Source: Wallemia ichthyophaga EXF-994 | Lineage: Eukaryota; Basidiomycota; Wallemiomycetes; Wallemiales; Wallemiaceae | Length of the DNA stretch: 64,000 bases | NCBI RefSeq assembly: GCF_000400465.1 | Contig: NW_008806286.1 | Span: 126,762-190,761 of the forward strand | Direction of reading: 5' to 3' | Part shown: positions 42,208 to 54,813 of the stretch, in pieces | Layout: each line of letters begins with the position of its first letter | Position numbering within the stretch: position 1 is the stretch's first letter | Position numbers and translations under genes: made by a program | Notes under the pieces: generated by a model | Told to the model about the DNA's origin: nothing | The model's input: the letters and a program-made list of their open reading frames with translations, nothing else | Database searches by the model: none

Positions 42208-43893
42208 ATGACCGTAGAAATAAAGAGTGAGTTTGAGTACTTCCACATAAGCCATTCTAATAAACAACAGACGACGTTTCCCGTGAGCTAATTTTCATTG
42301 AAAACAATCAACTTCTCACGCTGCAATTTAGCACAGCACAAGGCAATTCTTAATGAAGGTGCTTTACAATTCCTTACAAAGTTACACCGTACTTTCAACA
42401 ACACTAGAAAGCAACTCCTTGACACACGTAAACAACGTCAAACTAACCTCGATAACGGTAAAATTCATCTTGACTTTTTACCTGAAACAGAGCACATACG
42501 TCAAAATAAAGCTTGGATCTGTGCACCACCTGCGCCTGGTTTAAAGGATCGTAGAGTTGAAATCACTGGTCCAACTGAGCGTAAAATGGTTATAAATGCT
42601 TTAAATTCAGGCTGCAAGACTTTCATGGCTGACTTTGAAGACTCAAATTCACCAACTTGGTTTAACATGATCGATGGCCAACTCAACCTTCATGACGCAA
42701 TTCGTAAACAGATTGATTTCACCGATAACAAATCTGGAAAATCTTACAAGTTATCCCCAAATCCTGCTGTGTTGATAGTAAGACCACGCGGATGGCACCT
42801 TGATGAAACCAGAATTCTAATTGACGGTGAACCTGTCTCAGGTGGTTTGTTCGACTTTGCAATGTACTTTTATCACAACGCTAAGGAGTACATTAATAGA
42901 GGTTACGGCCCTTATTTCTACCTCCCAAAATTGGAATCTCACCTTGAAGCTAGGCTTTGGAATGATATTTTCAACTTTGCTCAAGATAGTATTGATATTC
43001 CAAGAGGTACTATCAGAGCAACTGTCCTCATTGAAACAATCTACGCTGTCTTTGAAATGGATGAGATCTTATACGAATTAAGAAATCACTCTTCCGGCTT
43101 GAATTGCGGTAGATGGGATTACATATTCTCTTTCATCAAAGCTCAACGCGCCAAAAAATCTTGTGTTTTACCAAACAGATCAGACGTAACAATGACAGTT
43201 CCATTCATGGATGCTTATGTCAGATTACTCATTCAAACTTGTCATGGTCGTCAAGTTGCTGCAATGGGTGGTATGTCAGCTCAAATTCCAATAAAGAATG
43301 ATGAGAAAGCAAATGATGCGGCTATGACTAAGGTTAAGAACGATAAAGCTAGAGAAGTTAATGCTGGTCATGATGGTACTTGGGTTGCACATCCCGCGTT
43401 AGTTAAGATTGCTTTGGATATCTTCAATGATAAGATGGTTGGACCAAATCAATATCACGTACGTCGTGAGGAAGTTAAGGTTAATGGAGGTGATCTATTA
43501 AATACTCAAGTACCTGGTGATATTAGTGAAAGTGGAGTACATGAGAATGCATCAGCAGGATTAGCATATTGTTCATCTTGGATTGAAGGCAATGGATGTG
43601 TACCAATCAATAATCTAATGGAGGATGCTGCAACTGCTGAAATAGCAAGAGTTCAATTATGGTCATGGGTAAAGTACGCAGCCAAGACAAGCTCAGGTAA
43701 AGTGATTAATGCGAGTTACGTTGATCAAGTGCTTAAAGAGGAAGGAAAGAAGGTTAAAGGGGTAAAGGAAAGCAGCATTAACAAGGCAATTGAGTATTTG
43801 AATGATCAAATCAAGTCAAATTGGCCATCAGACTTCTTAACTTCAGATTTATTAAATATCCTCGAATCTGGACAGAAGAAGGCGTCTCTTTGA
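42208..43893 (+). CDS. MLS1: Malate synthase (glyoxylate cycle)
   Basis: Condenses glyoxylate and acetyl-CoA to malate, a key step of growth on C2 compounds. The 530-residue model has three exons: 19 nt, 12 nt and 1,562 nt (introns 42227-42270 and 42283-42331). The tiny exons supply MTVEIKNDVSP, leading into [20 protein letters not shown]. Family blocks are [72 protein letters not shown] and [14 protein letters not shown]. The protein ends KKASL. ASL differs from the canonical SKL peroxisomal signal and may be a weak PTS1 or indicate cytosolic location. Without the micro-exon the reading frame to the start is lost, which supports it. Confidence 0.95.
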
Positions 43894-44000
43894 GTTATTT
43901 GTTTGAGACATAGTGTATGTATTGTTAGTTATGATAAGATTATTTGTATTTTCTGATGAAATTTTTGAAATATTCTTGATAACAGACTACCAACGACAAG

Positions 44001-46780
44001 ATGAAGGGGAAAAAGGATTTCAAGGAGAAGAAAGGAAATAAAAAAACACAGCCAAAGGAAATTACAAAAAAATATAAAAAGGGAGATGAATTGAATGTAT
44101 TTGAATTGTCAAATGATAAAGAAGATTCATCTAGACGTTCAAATCTAACAACGAAACTTGATAAGGATGAAGATTATGATCAGCGTGGATTAGATAATGA
44201 CAGTGATGATGATAAGCTTAGGGATATAAAAATTGATCATTTAAAGGACACCGTCGTTAACGATAGCGATGATGAAGAAATTGATAGTGATGATGCTTTT
44301 GAAGGCAGTGATGATGAAAAGTACGCAGATTGGCATTTTACTGGCTCAAAACATCCAAATCGGTTGGATGATGGTGTCGATGGTGTCGATGGTGTCGACG
44401 AGGACGATGAGGATGATGAGGAAATGGTCGATCTTGATACTATGCTTAACGATGATAATCAACTAGATCAAGATATCACAAAAGAAGATGTCGATGATAG
44501 CGATGTTGAGTTTGAACAAGATGAACAAGGCGATTCAACCAAACTAACGCAACTCGTTGACTCATTAGATCCTTCTTCTAAGAAATCTACCACTAATGAC
44601 TCTCCTACTTCCAAAGATGGCTTTGTCGCGGGTAAAAATTCAGAATTTAGAGTACCTACGGATGGTTAGTAATAGTTATATTCAAAATTCATCAACACTA
44701 ACAACTCACAGGTCCAGTTTCTTTGGATTCTCTTCTCGCTCCACTACCAACCAACATCGCTTCAACCATTAATCACCAAGTTAAACCTTTGAAACCTTCA
44801 GAATCAAAAACTGCAAAGAGAGGCGCCCTCGCTGCTCCTTTAGCAACTTTTTACAAAGAACGTGCTGATCGTCAAGCCGGTCAAAAAGTTGTCAAAGACG
44901 ATATAAAGCAATGGGATGCATCTATGAAAGCTTTAGAGAACTCAAATACCCTTTCCTTTCCTCTACAAGGACCAGGTCAAGGTGGTGTAGTAGATGGTTC
45001 ACACTCAGGTAAAGATTTGGTTAGTGAATTTAAACCAGCCAATCCACTTGAATCATCAGTTGACCATCTCCTCAAATCTAACAACTTGTCCACACAAGTT
45101 AATCCTTCTGATAGTCTCCCTCAGCAGGAACAATCAAAGTTATCTCAAGAACAAACTAAAGCTAAATTTCAAGCCTTGCGTCAGCAAAGACAACTCATGT
45201 ACGAATCTGAGAAGAAAGCTGCAAGGATGAATAAGATCAAGAGCAAAACTTATAGAAGATTAAGGAGAAAGGAGAAGGAAGCTAACAAGCGTAAAGCTGC
45301 TGAAGCTGGTGTGCTTGATTCTGATGAAGAGAGAATGGGTGCGGAGAGAAATCGTGCACTTGAAAGAGCAACTCTCAGACACAAAGGTGGAAACAGCAAA
45401 TGGGCGAAAGAGATGAAAGATCGTAGTGATGGTGACAAAGATACTCTCAATGAATTACATAGAATGGAAGAATTAGGTCAGAGAATTAGAGGCGAAAAGT
45501 TTGACAATGACAATGATGATGATGAAAGTGATGATAGTATTGGTGATAATGACGACGATGACGCTGTTAAGCTCGCTGCACTCAACAAAATGAGATCCTT
45601 ACAGCATAATGGTGATAATAGCGTCGAAGACAACTTTAAGGGTATTGCCGGTATGAAGTTCATGAGAGATGCTCAAGCTCGCGAAAACAAAGCTATGGAA
45701 GATGAAGCTGAAGATTTTGCCAAAGAGATGAGAGGAGAAAAAGAAGAATCTGATGATAAGCTTAATATTGGTGGTAATCCTGGTAGATTCGTCGTTGGAC
45801 CTGGAAAGAAAGCAAAGATTAGCGTCGATGACTCAGTGGAAGATAATGAGCCCACGTCTACAACGTCGTCGCACACCTTAGGTCGTGAAAAAGATAGTGA
45901 TACCAACCCAGTATCATTCGATAAGTTTAAAGAACAGTACGAGGATGTAAACAATGTCAGTGATGAAGATGAGAGCAATCCTTGGCTGAAAGGTGACAAT
46001 GAAGGCACAAAGAGGGCTAAGAAGAAGAATATTGCAACGCTATCCAAGGACTCAAAGAAAGCTGACAAGAGTCAGGCTGAATTTAAAAAGCGCAAGAGAG
46101 CTAATCAAGGCGGTAACGATGAAGAGGAGGTAGACATTGATCTTAATGCTACTATAACCAAAGAAGCGAAGAACAACAAAACAAACAAACCAAACAACCC
46201 AAAAAGCACTTCAAAGAAGCAAAAGAAGGGTAAAAAGAATGACAATGCCCAGGATGGGTTTGCATCAGAGTCAGACAGCGATGATGATATGGCTGGTGGT
46301 GGTGTACAAGCGTTCAAGCAGCGTGATTTGGTTGCCGAAGCATTTGCAGCTGATGATGTTGTAAAGGACTTTGAAGAAGAGAAGAAAATGGAAATTGAGG
46401 CAGAAGGACCACAACAAGTGGACACATCGCTTCCTGGATGGGGTAGCTGGTCTGGTAAGGGAGTGAAGAAGAACAAGGCAGCAGAAGAGAAGAAGCGTGC
46501 ACGATTCCTCAAGACAACGGAAGGTGTAGACGCAGATAAGAGAAAGGACGCGAACAAGACGAATGTAATAATAAGCGAGAAGACAGAGAAGAGGCCAATG
46601 AATAAGTACTCAGTGAAGGATCTACCATATCCATTTACAAGCAGATCACAATACGAGTCAGCCATGTCTAATGCGATTGGACAAGAGTTCAACACGACGA
46701 GCGCACACAAGCGTGAAATAGCGCCAAAGATACAAACGAAGCCTGGACAAGTAATAAACCCAATTGTACGCAGATATTAG
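44001..46780 (+). CDS. UTP14: U3 snoRNA-associated protein Utp14 (SSU processome)
   Basis: A nucleolar factor needed for 18S rRNA maturation, which activates the helicase Dhr1. Two exons (intron 44665-44711) encode 910 residues. The acidic and Lys-rich N terminus leads to GPVSLDSLLAPLPTNIASTI, the conserved start of the Utp14 domain, and then LAAPLATFYKERADRQAGQK. Further blocks are KMNKIKSKTYRRLRRKEK-like (RMNKIKSKTYRRLRRKEKEA), NPWLKGDNEG and the diagnostic LPGWGSWSGKG. The ending PYPFTSRSQYESAMSNAIGQ is also typical. A 9-bp unit (GATGGTGTC) is repeated three times near 44369-44397, encoding an acidic run. Confidence 0.96.
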
Positions 46781-46904
46781 AAATTTATTTATTTAAATAT
46801 TGTGTTTTATGTTGGCACTCATTGGGAGCGAGCGGAGAAGGCGGCATCTTGATTCGCTGCATTCATCAAGTAGAAATAGAAATATAAGATAGAAATAAAA
46901 TAAA

Positions 46905-49900
46905 ATGCCACTGACAGCAGCTCAAATACAATCCCTACACGACTCACCAGATCCATTTCCTAGCCTCGGAGATGACAGCTCATCGAAGCCAGCGGCAGCG
47001 GCAACGACTAAACCGATGCAGAAGGAAAATGTGGATCTAAACTCGGAGTCTGCATTTCCTAGTCTACCAACAGCCACGCCAAAGCAGCCTTCAGGTGCCT
47101 GGGCTAAGCCAGTAATACAAAGATCCATCTACCAATCCACATACACGATCCCACAGTCACAGCTTCTGAACGCTATAAGCAACCAGAAGTCAAGACAGTC
47201 ACCAAAGACTATCTCTGAGCTCTTTAAGAGAGTTTCTAGTGCGTTTAATGTTAACGTAGACAGCTCAACGACTTCACAAACTAAGCAAACAACTTTCTTT
47301 GTAAAAGGACAGTCGCAGAAGTCTGTTAATGAGGCTATTGCTTATCTTACAAGCACCCTATCAACTAGAATTACTATCACCGTTGAAATTCCAAACTCTT
47401 CAAGAGCTCTACTCATTGGTCCAAAAGGTTAGCTTAGAATTGTTGAGGCGCAGGAATACGGTTATTAACACTTTTTAACAGGATCCACCCTTAAATCCAT
47501 CACTGACTCCACTAAAACTCGCATTCAAGTTCCTCCAAAACCGGCCTCGGAATCTTTACCAAAGACTTCAAATTCTGAGGATTCTGATCAAGACAGCGAA
47601 GACGACTACTCCATCCCTATCACAATCGAAGGTTTAGAAGATTCTATTCAATTGGCCCAAGAGAAAGTTTACGATATCATTTCTCAAGTCATTAAGTCAT
47701 ACACCAAGCGTTTCACTTCTATACCTTCTTCATTCTACCCTTTGATTGCTTTAAAATCAGCTCAAATAGAGCAACAATATGCAGTTACTATCACTATTCC
47801 CTCACAAGCTAGATTGCGCGCTATTGCTCATCAAGCTATTGGTGAAGAATCCGATATTAATGAGAATGAACGCATCAAACAATCAGCTATCGTCATTAAG
47901 GGTGAAAAGTCTGCTGTAAAGGCTGCTATTCAATCTGTCGAGAGAGTCTACAACGATTGTCAACGTACAACCAAAACCATTTCCATCCCAATTCCCAAGC
48001 GTCAACATCGCACTTTGGTTGGTGTTATTGGTGACGAAATTTTAGAAAAGACTCAATGCATTGTCGAATTGCCAGCTGCTGATGATATTTCGGAGACGTG
48101 TACTATCCGCGGTCCTCAACTGAAATTGCCTGCTGCTTTGCAATTAGTCATGGAAAAAGCTAGTACATTGGCCGTCGAAATTGTTGATTTGCTCTCAGTC
48201 CACAGAGTCAAGACTGATTTAAACTATGGTGTCAACGTTTTAAGATACCTTCTGCGTGGTGGTAAATTAAACAAAATTGCTGATGCTTATCCAGGTGCAA
48301 AGATTTATCCTCCAAGATCTGCATATATAGAGAAATCTCAAACTGTCATCATTGATATCGTCAGTTCAGATTCATCAGCTGCTATCAGTGCCAGAGAGCA
48401 GGTTGAGAAGTTGGTATTTACAATCCCACCATCAGCTGTCACGTCAGTAGAGATTGACCATCTCCTTCACCGCCACTTGTTCGGTAAGCAGGCTCGTCAA
48501 CTCGAAGACACCAAGAAAATCACTCTTATGTTCCCACATGAATCTGAACAGCACGATGAGGTTGGTTTGATATATACCGGTGCTTCGGAATTAGGATTGG
48601 ATGGCAAGGCATTAGACAACAAGATTGGTGAAATTGTTCAACATGGTGTTAACACTGTTCTTGATTTGGCAAAAGCTGCATCAAACATCACCATTCAAAT
48701 CGTCAAAGTTGATCCAAAGTTCCACAAATCAATCGTCGGTCCAGGAGGTACGACACTCAATGCCATTATTGGTGAGGATAAATTGGTAGATGTTCAGCTC
48801 GGTACAAGCAAACCAACAAACCGCAACAACTCAAAGAAGGAGATTAACGAGGATGAAATCTCGGTTCGTGGACAAAAGGAAGAAGTTGATAGGGTTGTTG
48901 GGGAGCTCAACAGAATTGCAGATGAAGCTGAGAACCACCATATCGTTTATGGTCATGAAACTGAAATATCTATTAACAGTCAATACGTGCCACACATTGT
49001 CGGCAAGAACGGATCCTCAATAACAAAGTTGAGAGAATCACTCGGCGTTCAAATTGACATTACCCAGCGTCAACCTAACGATAACTTGAAGAAATCACCA
49101 CAAAAGGCTACCATCAAACTTGTCGGACGTAAGGAGAACGTTGAAGAAGCGACGCGTAGATTGAATGGATTGGTTGAACAATTAGCTGATCAAACTGCCG
49201 AGAAATTGACAATTGCTCGTCAATACCACGCATCTCTGATCGGTACAGGTGGTAAATATGCCACGAGATTGGAAGATAAGCATGGTGTCAAGATTACATT
49301 CCCAAAATCATCCAATGAAGAGGAACCTTCCGATATTGTTACTGTCAAGGGTGGCAAGAAGGGTGTTGCACAAGCTAAGGCTGAATTGTTGGAGGCTTTA
49401 GAGTTCGAAAAGGAGAACAACAACACGCTGAACATTTCAATCCCTTCATCATCAATTGCTAGAATAGTTGGTAAAGGTGGACAGCAAATCAATGAGATTA
49501 AGGAGAGCAGTGGCGCTCAAATTGATTTCGACAGATCAACCGAATCTCAACAAAAAGTTACTATCAATTTGAGAGGAACAAAGAAAGCAATCCAAGTTGC
49601 TAAGAGTGATATATTGGCAATCATTGATGAACTTAATGCGCAGCAGATAATTAACATCACCGACATTGATGGCAAGTACCACAAGTCAATCATCGGTCAA
49701 GGTGGATCGAAACTGCGTGAACTAATTGAGAAGGCTGGTGGACCAGCCGACAATCAATCACAGTCAGGAATGGTCCAATTCCCTAAGCCAAACTCAGAAT
49801 CACAGACTATCGTAATCAAGGCAGAGAAGAGTTTAGCTGGAGCAATTGAGACTGAGATTAGAGGATTCGTTGCTGACTTGAGTGACAGAAAAACATACGT

Positions 49901-50804
49901 TATATCAATTCCAACCGCCTTGCATGGTGACTTGATTGGCAGAGGTGGAACAAAGCTGATGGCCATGCAAAGGGAATACAATGTTAGCATACATTTCCCA
50001 GGTTCTCGTGACTATAACAACATGGATGCACCAGTAAACGTCGATGAGTTGGCTGCAGTCGATCCAGCTACTATTGTCAAGGTCACTGGCAAGACTACAT
50101 GTGTCGAGGCAGCGATTGAGGACTTGAAGAAGAAATCGACTGTCGTTAGCAAGACTATTAATGTTCCAAACAAGCATTATCATAGCATGAGTGAAAATGG
50201 ACGTTTCTTCCGCGGTCTTAGATCATACGGTGTGACGGTAGATGTATCAAGCCCACCAGCCAAGACGAATAGCAGTGGATTGCCAGAGCCATCCGATCTC
50301 ACACCACCAGAGCCAGTTTCTAGAGTTGACGTTGACGAGGAGGACGAGATAGCTCATAAATGGGAATCGTATGAATTGCAAAGTGGAGATGATGACTCGC
50401 AGTCTGAATGGAAGAGTGGGTTGGAAAGTGCGAGTGCAAAGATATACTGACACCCCCGACAGTCAATGGTAAAGACGACCAGTCAGTCAATAGGGCTGTC
50501 AAGGCAATAGAGAATGCTTTGGATAGGGTCAAGAGATCTGAATACATCGGATACCTTGTTTTACAGAACAGATCAACTTTCCCCAGAATTGTTGGGAGCA
50601 AGGGATCAGGGATTGAGCGTATCAAGAATGATAGTGGTGTCCAGTCGCTGACAGTGTCCAAGTCTGAACTACCATTAATCACATTCATTGGTAAGTGTTT
50701 TGAGGTTTGCTAGCGCACGTCTAACTTGCACGACAGGTTCAAAAGATGCTATTGAATATGCAAAAGAGTCGGTGCTGAACATCCGACCAGGAAACTCATA
50801 CTAG
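46905..50804 (+). CDS. SCP160: Multi-KH-domain RNA-binding protein, vigilin/Scp160
   Basis: A polysome- and ER-associated RNA-binding protein of the vigilin family, 1,250 residues in four exons (introns 47428-47481, 50416-50462 and 50691-50736). Many KH repeats are visible by their GxxG loops, for example LIGPKGSTLKSI, HKSIVGPGGTTLNAIIG, VPHIVGKNGSSITKLRE, ARIVGKGGQQINEIKE, HKSIIGQGGSKLRELIE and GDLIGRGGTKLMAMQ. Several repeats near the N terminus are degenerate in this loop, as in yeast Scp160. The start MPLTAAQIQSLHDSPDPFPS carries an SPDPFPSLG motif seen in fungal homologues. The 50416 intron (GTGGGT donor) removes an in-frame stop before the last KH repeat. Confidence 0.93.
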
Positions 50805-50879
50805 ACATATAATTGTTTTTTAATCTTCTACTGAATGCATATAATTAGGTTTACATGGGTATCTCCTGTAGTAATGTGG

Positions 50880-51853
50880 CTATCGCTGATCCAAATGAGC
50901 GAAAGTTTGAGCAAGGGTGACACTATCGACGATGTGCATGGTAGAAGTATCCAAAGATGACTCTTTGATTCTATCCAGCGTCTGCTTGCACCTCTTGAAC
51001 GCTCTAACCTTGGCCTCCTTCTGATAAGCTGCGACTAGTCCGCTGGTAGAGGGGAGGGTAAAGAAAAGGGATTCATTGTTATCGTCGTGGACTATCTTAA
51101 AATTCTGCAAGAGAAATCCAGCCGTATGATCGCAGTCACCTGATTTTTCCACTATGTTAACTTTTTTATCCTTATTATCAAGTCTATAGTCGTAATTGAA
51201 CGAATTGGACTTGAAGACAAAGTGTACATCGTCCCAGATAGATTTTCCAACGAGTGCGACTAATTTAGGTTTGTATTTGTGCACCTTCCAACACAACTCA
51301 GGCACCATAGCTCTGCTCTCTGCCTTTGATAGCTGAGATTGAGTGACAGTGGGGCGGTGATTGAGGTTCGTGATGCTGTAATTGAGTACTGGGAGGGTGT
51401 AATCCTGCTGTGGACGAAGTTTGGTTGGTGTAAGGCCTGTTTTGGGTATGCTTAGACTGATATTGTTCAAGCAGGTTGAAACGCACCAGATTCATACAAG
51501 CAACTATAAAATGAGTTGGATGGGTGTGCGAAATGGTGCCCAAGCGTCGCTGATGTCCTGCCTGGGTTTATACCGACCAGCATCAAATCGCACCCTTCTG
51601 TCATGTAATCAGGCACGCCTGTGAGTTGAGCGAATGATTCCGGTGGCTCGTAGGTATATTTCCTCTTTTTAGATTTGTTGGGTGTGTCTATTCCTGTGTC
51701 TGTGTCCGTATTCGATCTACTAAGCTGTGGCGTCGTGGAGGTGGATGGAGTAGTTGAACTTCTCCTGAGTGGAGTGTATTTACTAGTATAATCGCTAGAA
51801 TTCCCTTTACTATACGCAAACCTCGATAAATCGAATGTCTTTGATGATGACAT
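50880..51853 (-). CDS. G/T(U) mismatch-specific DNA glycosylase (TDG/Mug family)
   Basis: A base-excision repair enzyme removing uracil or thymine mispaired with guanine, like fission yeast Thp1. Two exons (intron 51437-51486) encode 307 residues. A basic, disordered N terminus of about 75 residues (nuclear signal KSKKRKY) leads to the catalytic core. The core has LMLVGINPGRTSATLGHHFA, with the conserved Asn of GINPG, then HPSNSFYSCLYESGLTPTKL across the splice. SITNLNHRPTVTQSQLSKAE follows, then the LVALVGKSIWDDV strand. FTLPSTSGLVAAYQ holds the second catalytic motif (the S-T-S-G form of the family). The stop of the tandem upstream gene ATP11 is only 31 bp before this start. Confidence 0.93.
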
Positions 51854-51884
51854 GATGGCTATCTATAACGTTATACAAATCCCT

Positions 51885-52938
51885 TCAAATCTCCTCCACT
51901 AATGCGCAAAGTCTATCAAAATCAAAGTCAGATTGGTTAAAGTGGAAGTTATGTAACAGCTTAGCTCTATCCTTGCTACTGTTATCGGTGAATTTGTGAG
52001 CGTTGTAGAAACGCTGCATGGTGAGAATCAGCAGTTGGGCATCTTTACTGTCTAGTACAGCCAACGCCTTATCATCTGCTTGCACTGCTGTCACCTCACC
52101 TCTCATCAGGACGGCGTCATGGGATTTTGCAAGATCAGTGTAGTGCGTGCAACTGACGAATGGCTGAGCGAATGCTTGTCTCTGTTTATACTCATTGAGG
52201 CTGGTGAAAATAAGTGTGCTCGGACGCGTACCACTTCCCAATGTATCTGGAAGGAATCCCCATTCGAGATAGAACACCTCATAGCCCGTCTTGTCTTCCT
52301 GCTTATCGCCCTTAACTTCACGTGGAATTGGTATAACGAATGCTGGATACTTTCTCGCCTGAGTGTACAACCCCTCGTAAGTATCTTTAGGGATTGTAGC
52401 ACTGAGATAATTGTCCTTTGAAGAGTGGTGGGCATTCCACAGCTTTGAAATGTGGTCCAATGGTAGCTCAGCCATCTTGCCAACATTTATTATGCTGTCT
52501 AGTGGCTTAACGCCTGTACCGTCACCCTCTTTGCGCCCTTCAACTTTATCAACTGAGCCGACAAAATATTCGTCTTTGCCCGTATCTACTTTTAGCTGAT
52601 CTGGGTTCGGTGTCACTGCGGCTGCTTTTGGATGCTTTTCTTTCATTGTCTCTGTCGCGTCTGGCTTCTCTTCTTCTACCGCTGCTGCTCCCGGTGCAAG
52701 CTTCTTCTTGAGCTCTTCAAGCGATTCAACGCCTTCTCTGAGAATTGTTTAGCTGGTGGATTTAGCGGATATAACAAACTCACTGCCTCAGTCGCTGTGA
52801 CAGCTTATCCGCATACTTGAGATCATATTTGGCCTTGTTTTCATGTCCATCTCTTTCTAGCACTCTGAATGAATGAGTAAATGACCTCGTTTGTACAGGC
52901 AGGCGTGTAACCCGCGATATTTGCAGTCTTCTCAGCAT
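51885..52938 (-). CDS. ATP11: Mitochondrial F1-ATPase assembly factor Atp11
   Basis: Chaperone for the F1 beta subunit in the mitochondrial matrix. Two exons (intron 52738-52783) give 335 residues. The N terminus MLRRLQISRVTRLPVQTRSF is a strong matrix-targeting presequence. The mature part begins with a coiled segment (YADKLSQRLRQEGVESLEEL). The Atp11 core has KPLDSIINVGKMAELPLDHI, SKLWNAHHSSKDNYLSATIP, FVIPIPREV and YEVFYLEWGF. STLIFTSLNEYKQRQAFAQP follows, and a C-terminal helix LVEEI. The order and spacing are those of the family. Two other ATP synthase-related functions lie nearby only in the broad sense (ATP16 at 55 kb). Confidence 0.95.
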
Positions 52939-53073
52939 GATAGTGATTGTCAAAAGACCAAAGGTAATCGAATAAAGTTTATATAAATATAATTATAATA
53001 CATATTTGTTTAATGTATATTCATCGTCGTCCTCTTAGCGTCTTGTCAAAACGAAACATCCCTGAAAGTTTGG

Positions 53074-54714
53074 TTACTTGAGGCGAGTTGACATAGCAAA
53101 CACAATACACACTTCATATCCGCTTAGCACTTCAGCTTTATGCTTTGTTAGATGTGATATACCTCGCTCTTCACCACTCACGCGTATAGGTATCGCGCCA
53201 TCGACCAACCAATACTCCACCTGGTAGACTGTATCCTCTATAGAACCACTTACCACGTCCATCAGGCTGCGTAGGTGGATTAGTTGGAGTGAGTTTCCTC
53301 TCATTACTATTCACCCACCGTATACTCCTTGCCTAATCTCACTCATCAGCTTCCACTTTTTCTCAACTTGCACCCAAATCTCCACTTACATAACATAAAC
53401 ATCCCATCCCATGCTCTCACCTTCCCACGTAGCTTAAAGCGTCCCCAGGCGGAGTGTCCCTATGTGTACTCCGTGAGTATGTAAACTTACACCTTTATTT
53501 CCAACCCACCAAACCATTCAAGTGAATCTCTTTGCCGTCGTCGATGGTTTCTGGTTGTATTAGCAGTTCGTTCTTTGTATTACTCCTGGTACTCCTGGTA
53601 TCGTCACTTCTTTTTATAGAGAGATGCTGATCGTCATGACCGCCGCAGATATCTTGTAGAGTTGACAATGAAGAGGGTTTCCTGTAGTCTTCCAATGTCT
53701 CATTTAGCCTCCACACTTGAGGTTGAATGGCGTGCACTCCATTGTATAGCGTGTCGATTGAGCCTGCTAGTATGTCTCGGTAATCGTCAAACTCATAATA
53801 ACAGAAGAATCCTTCCCATGCACCTTGAAAGTGATTCTGGAATAGACTGGCGTGACAACCTGGTGAGCTGGACGGGTTTGTACACTGAGACAACCGAATA
53901 AATTCACTATCAAAGTCATAGCTCTTGAGATTTGGTTTTGGTAGATCATTCTTAAACTTGTATAGAGTGAGAAATGCAGCGTGAGAAGAAATTGGAGGTA
54001 TCAGTTCAAGTTTAGATCCAAAATAATTTAAAGTGATTGATTGACTGTTTAATGACATATCAGTCAGGAATGGATCGTCAATTTGCGAGTCAAATTCAGC
54101 TGAAGGGAGAGTTGAGTATGGCCATGGAGCGTAGAACGAATCGTAAAGATGAGCAGCGAATAAGAATGGTTTATATGGTGTTATAGAAGATGGTTTATCA
54201 TTAATCAAGTAATCCAACCAAAGGATGAGTGAGTTGACGTGCTTGTTGATGCTAGGGAAAGAGTCTGAATGTATAAACATACTTGTATACTCCGATATCA
54301 CATTGTTATACTGAATATTGATCAAATCAGACTCAATAACGATGAGATAGAGTCTGAGGAGGTCCGTAATGAGATAATCATCATCGTAAACCCCATCTAC
54401 ACGCCTCCAAAAGAATCTTTTCAGCGCAATGCACCGCTCTTTCAATTCGCGTGATATACCCGATGCAGTGATGTGAAATCTTCTTTTCGGGGCGTTTAAA
54501 TCGAAATAGATTGGGAATAAAGATGAATATAAGTTTTTATTGTAATGAAAGTTGAATTGGCTGTTGAATTGTTTTGAAGTTTGCAATACAGATACAATAT
54601 CGCTCAAGGGAGTGAATTGTAAGCTGAAATTGAAGTGTTACCCGTGAGTAGACCTTTTAAAAACACCGCTTACACCCTCTCTAAGCATTCAACGGGTAAA
54701 TGTTCAAATTTCAT
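53074..54714 (-). CDS. F-box protein with fungal C-terminal beta domain, six exons
   Basis: A predicted substrate receptor of an SCF ubiquitin ligase, 464 residues. Exon 1 (54674-54714) and exon 2 join across a 50-nt intron to form the F-box: MKFEHLPVECLERVLQFTPL followed by SDIVSVLQTSKQFN. The middle is a helical region without known repeats. The C-terminal module is spread over four small exons (70, 23, 85 and 62 nt; introns 53136-53181, 53267-53318, 53342-53389 and 53460-53509). It reads GHSAWGRFKLRGKVRAWDG, then RLGKEYT, PDGRGKWFYRGYSLPGGVLV, GRWRDTYTP and GYEVCIVF. This is the pattern of fungal F-box proteins ending in an LVGRWRDT...GYEG block. Two introns use GTGGGT donors. Every phase closes. 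The target is unknown. Confidence 0.85.
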
Positions 54715-54813
54715 ACGCAGAAACCAGAAAGCCAACGACGTCACTAAATCAAGCCAATATACAGCCTAAGCCATCGCCTAAACACAGGCTTAATTATATT
54801 TTGATTACAAAAA

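Noticed and set aside
46105-46710. 201-codon antisense ORF opposite UTP14
   Set aside because: It is a mirror of Lys/Glu/Asp-rich codons, giving Ser/Phe/Leu-rich sequence without motifs; the sense frame is clearly the gene.
53074-53304. Separate 76-residue gene downstream of the F-box gene
   Set aside because: The same DNA, read in another frame and spliced, supplies the conserved C terminus of the F-box protein.
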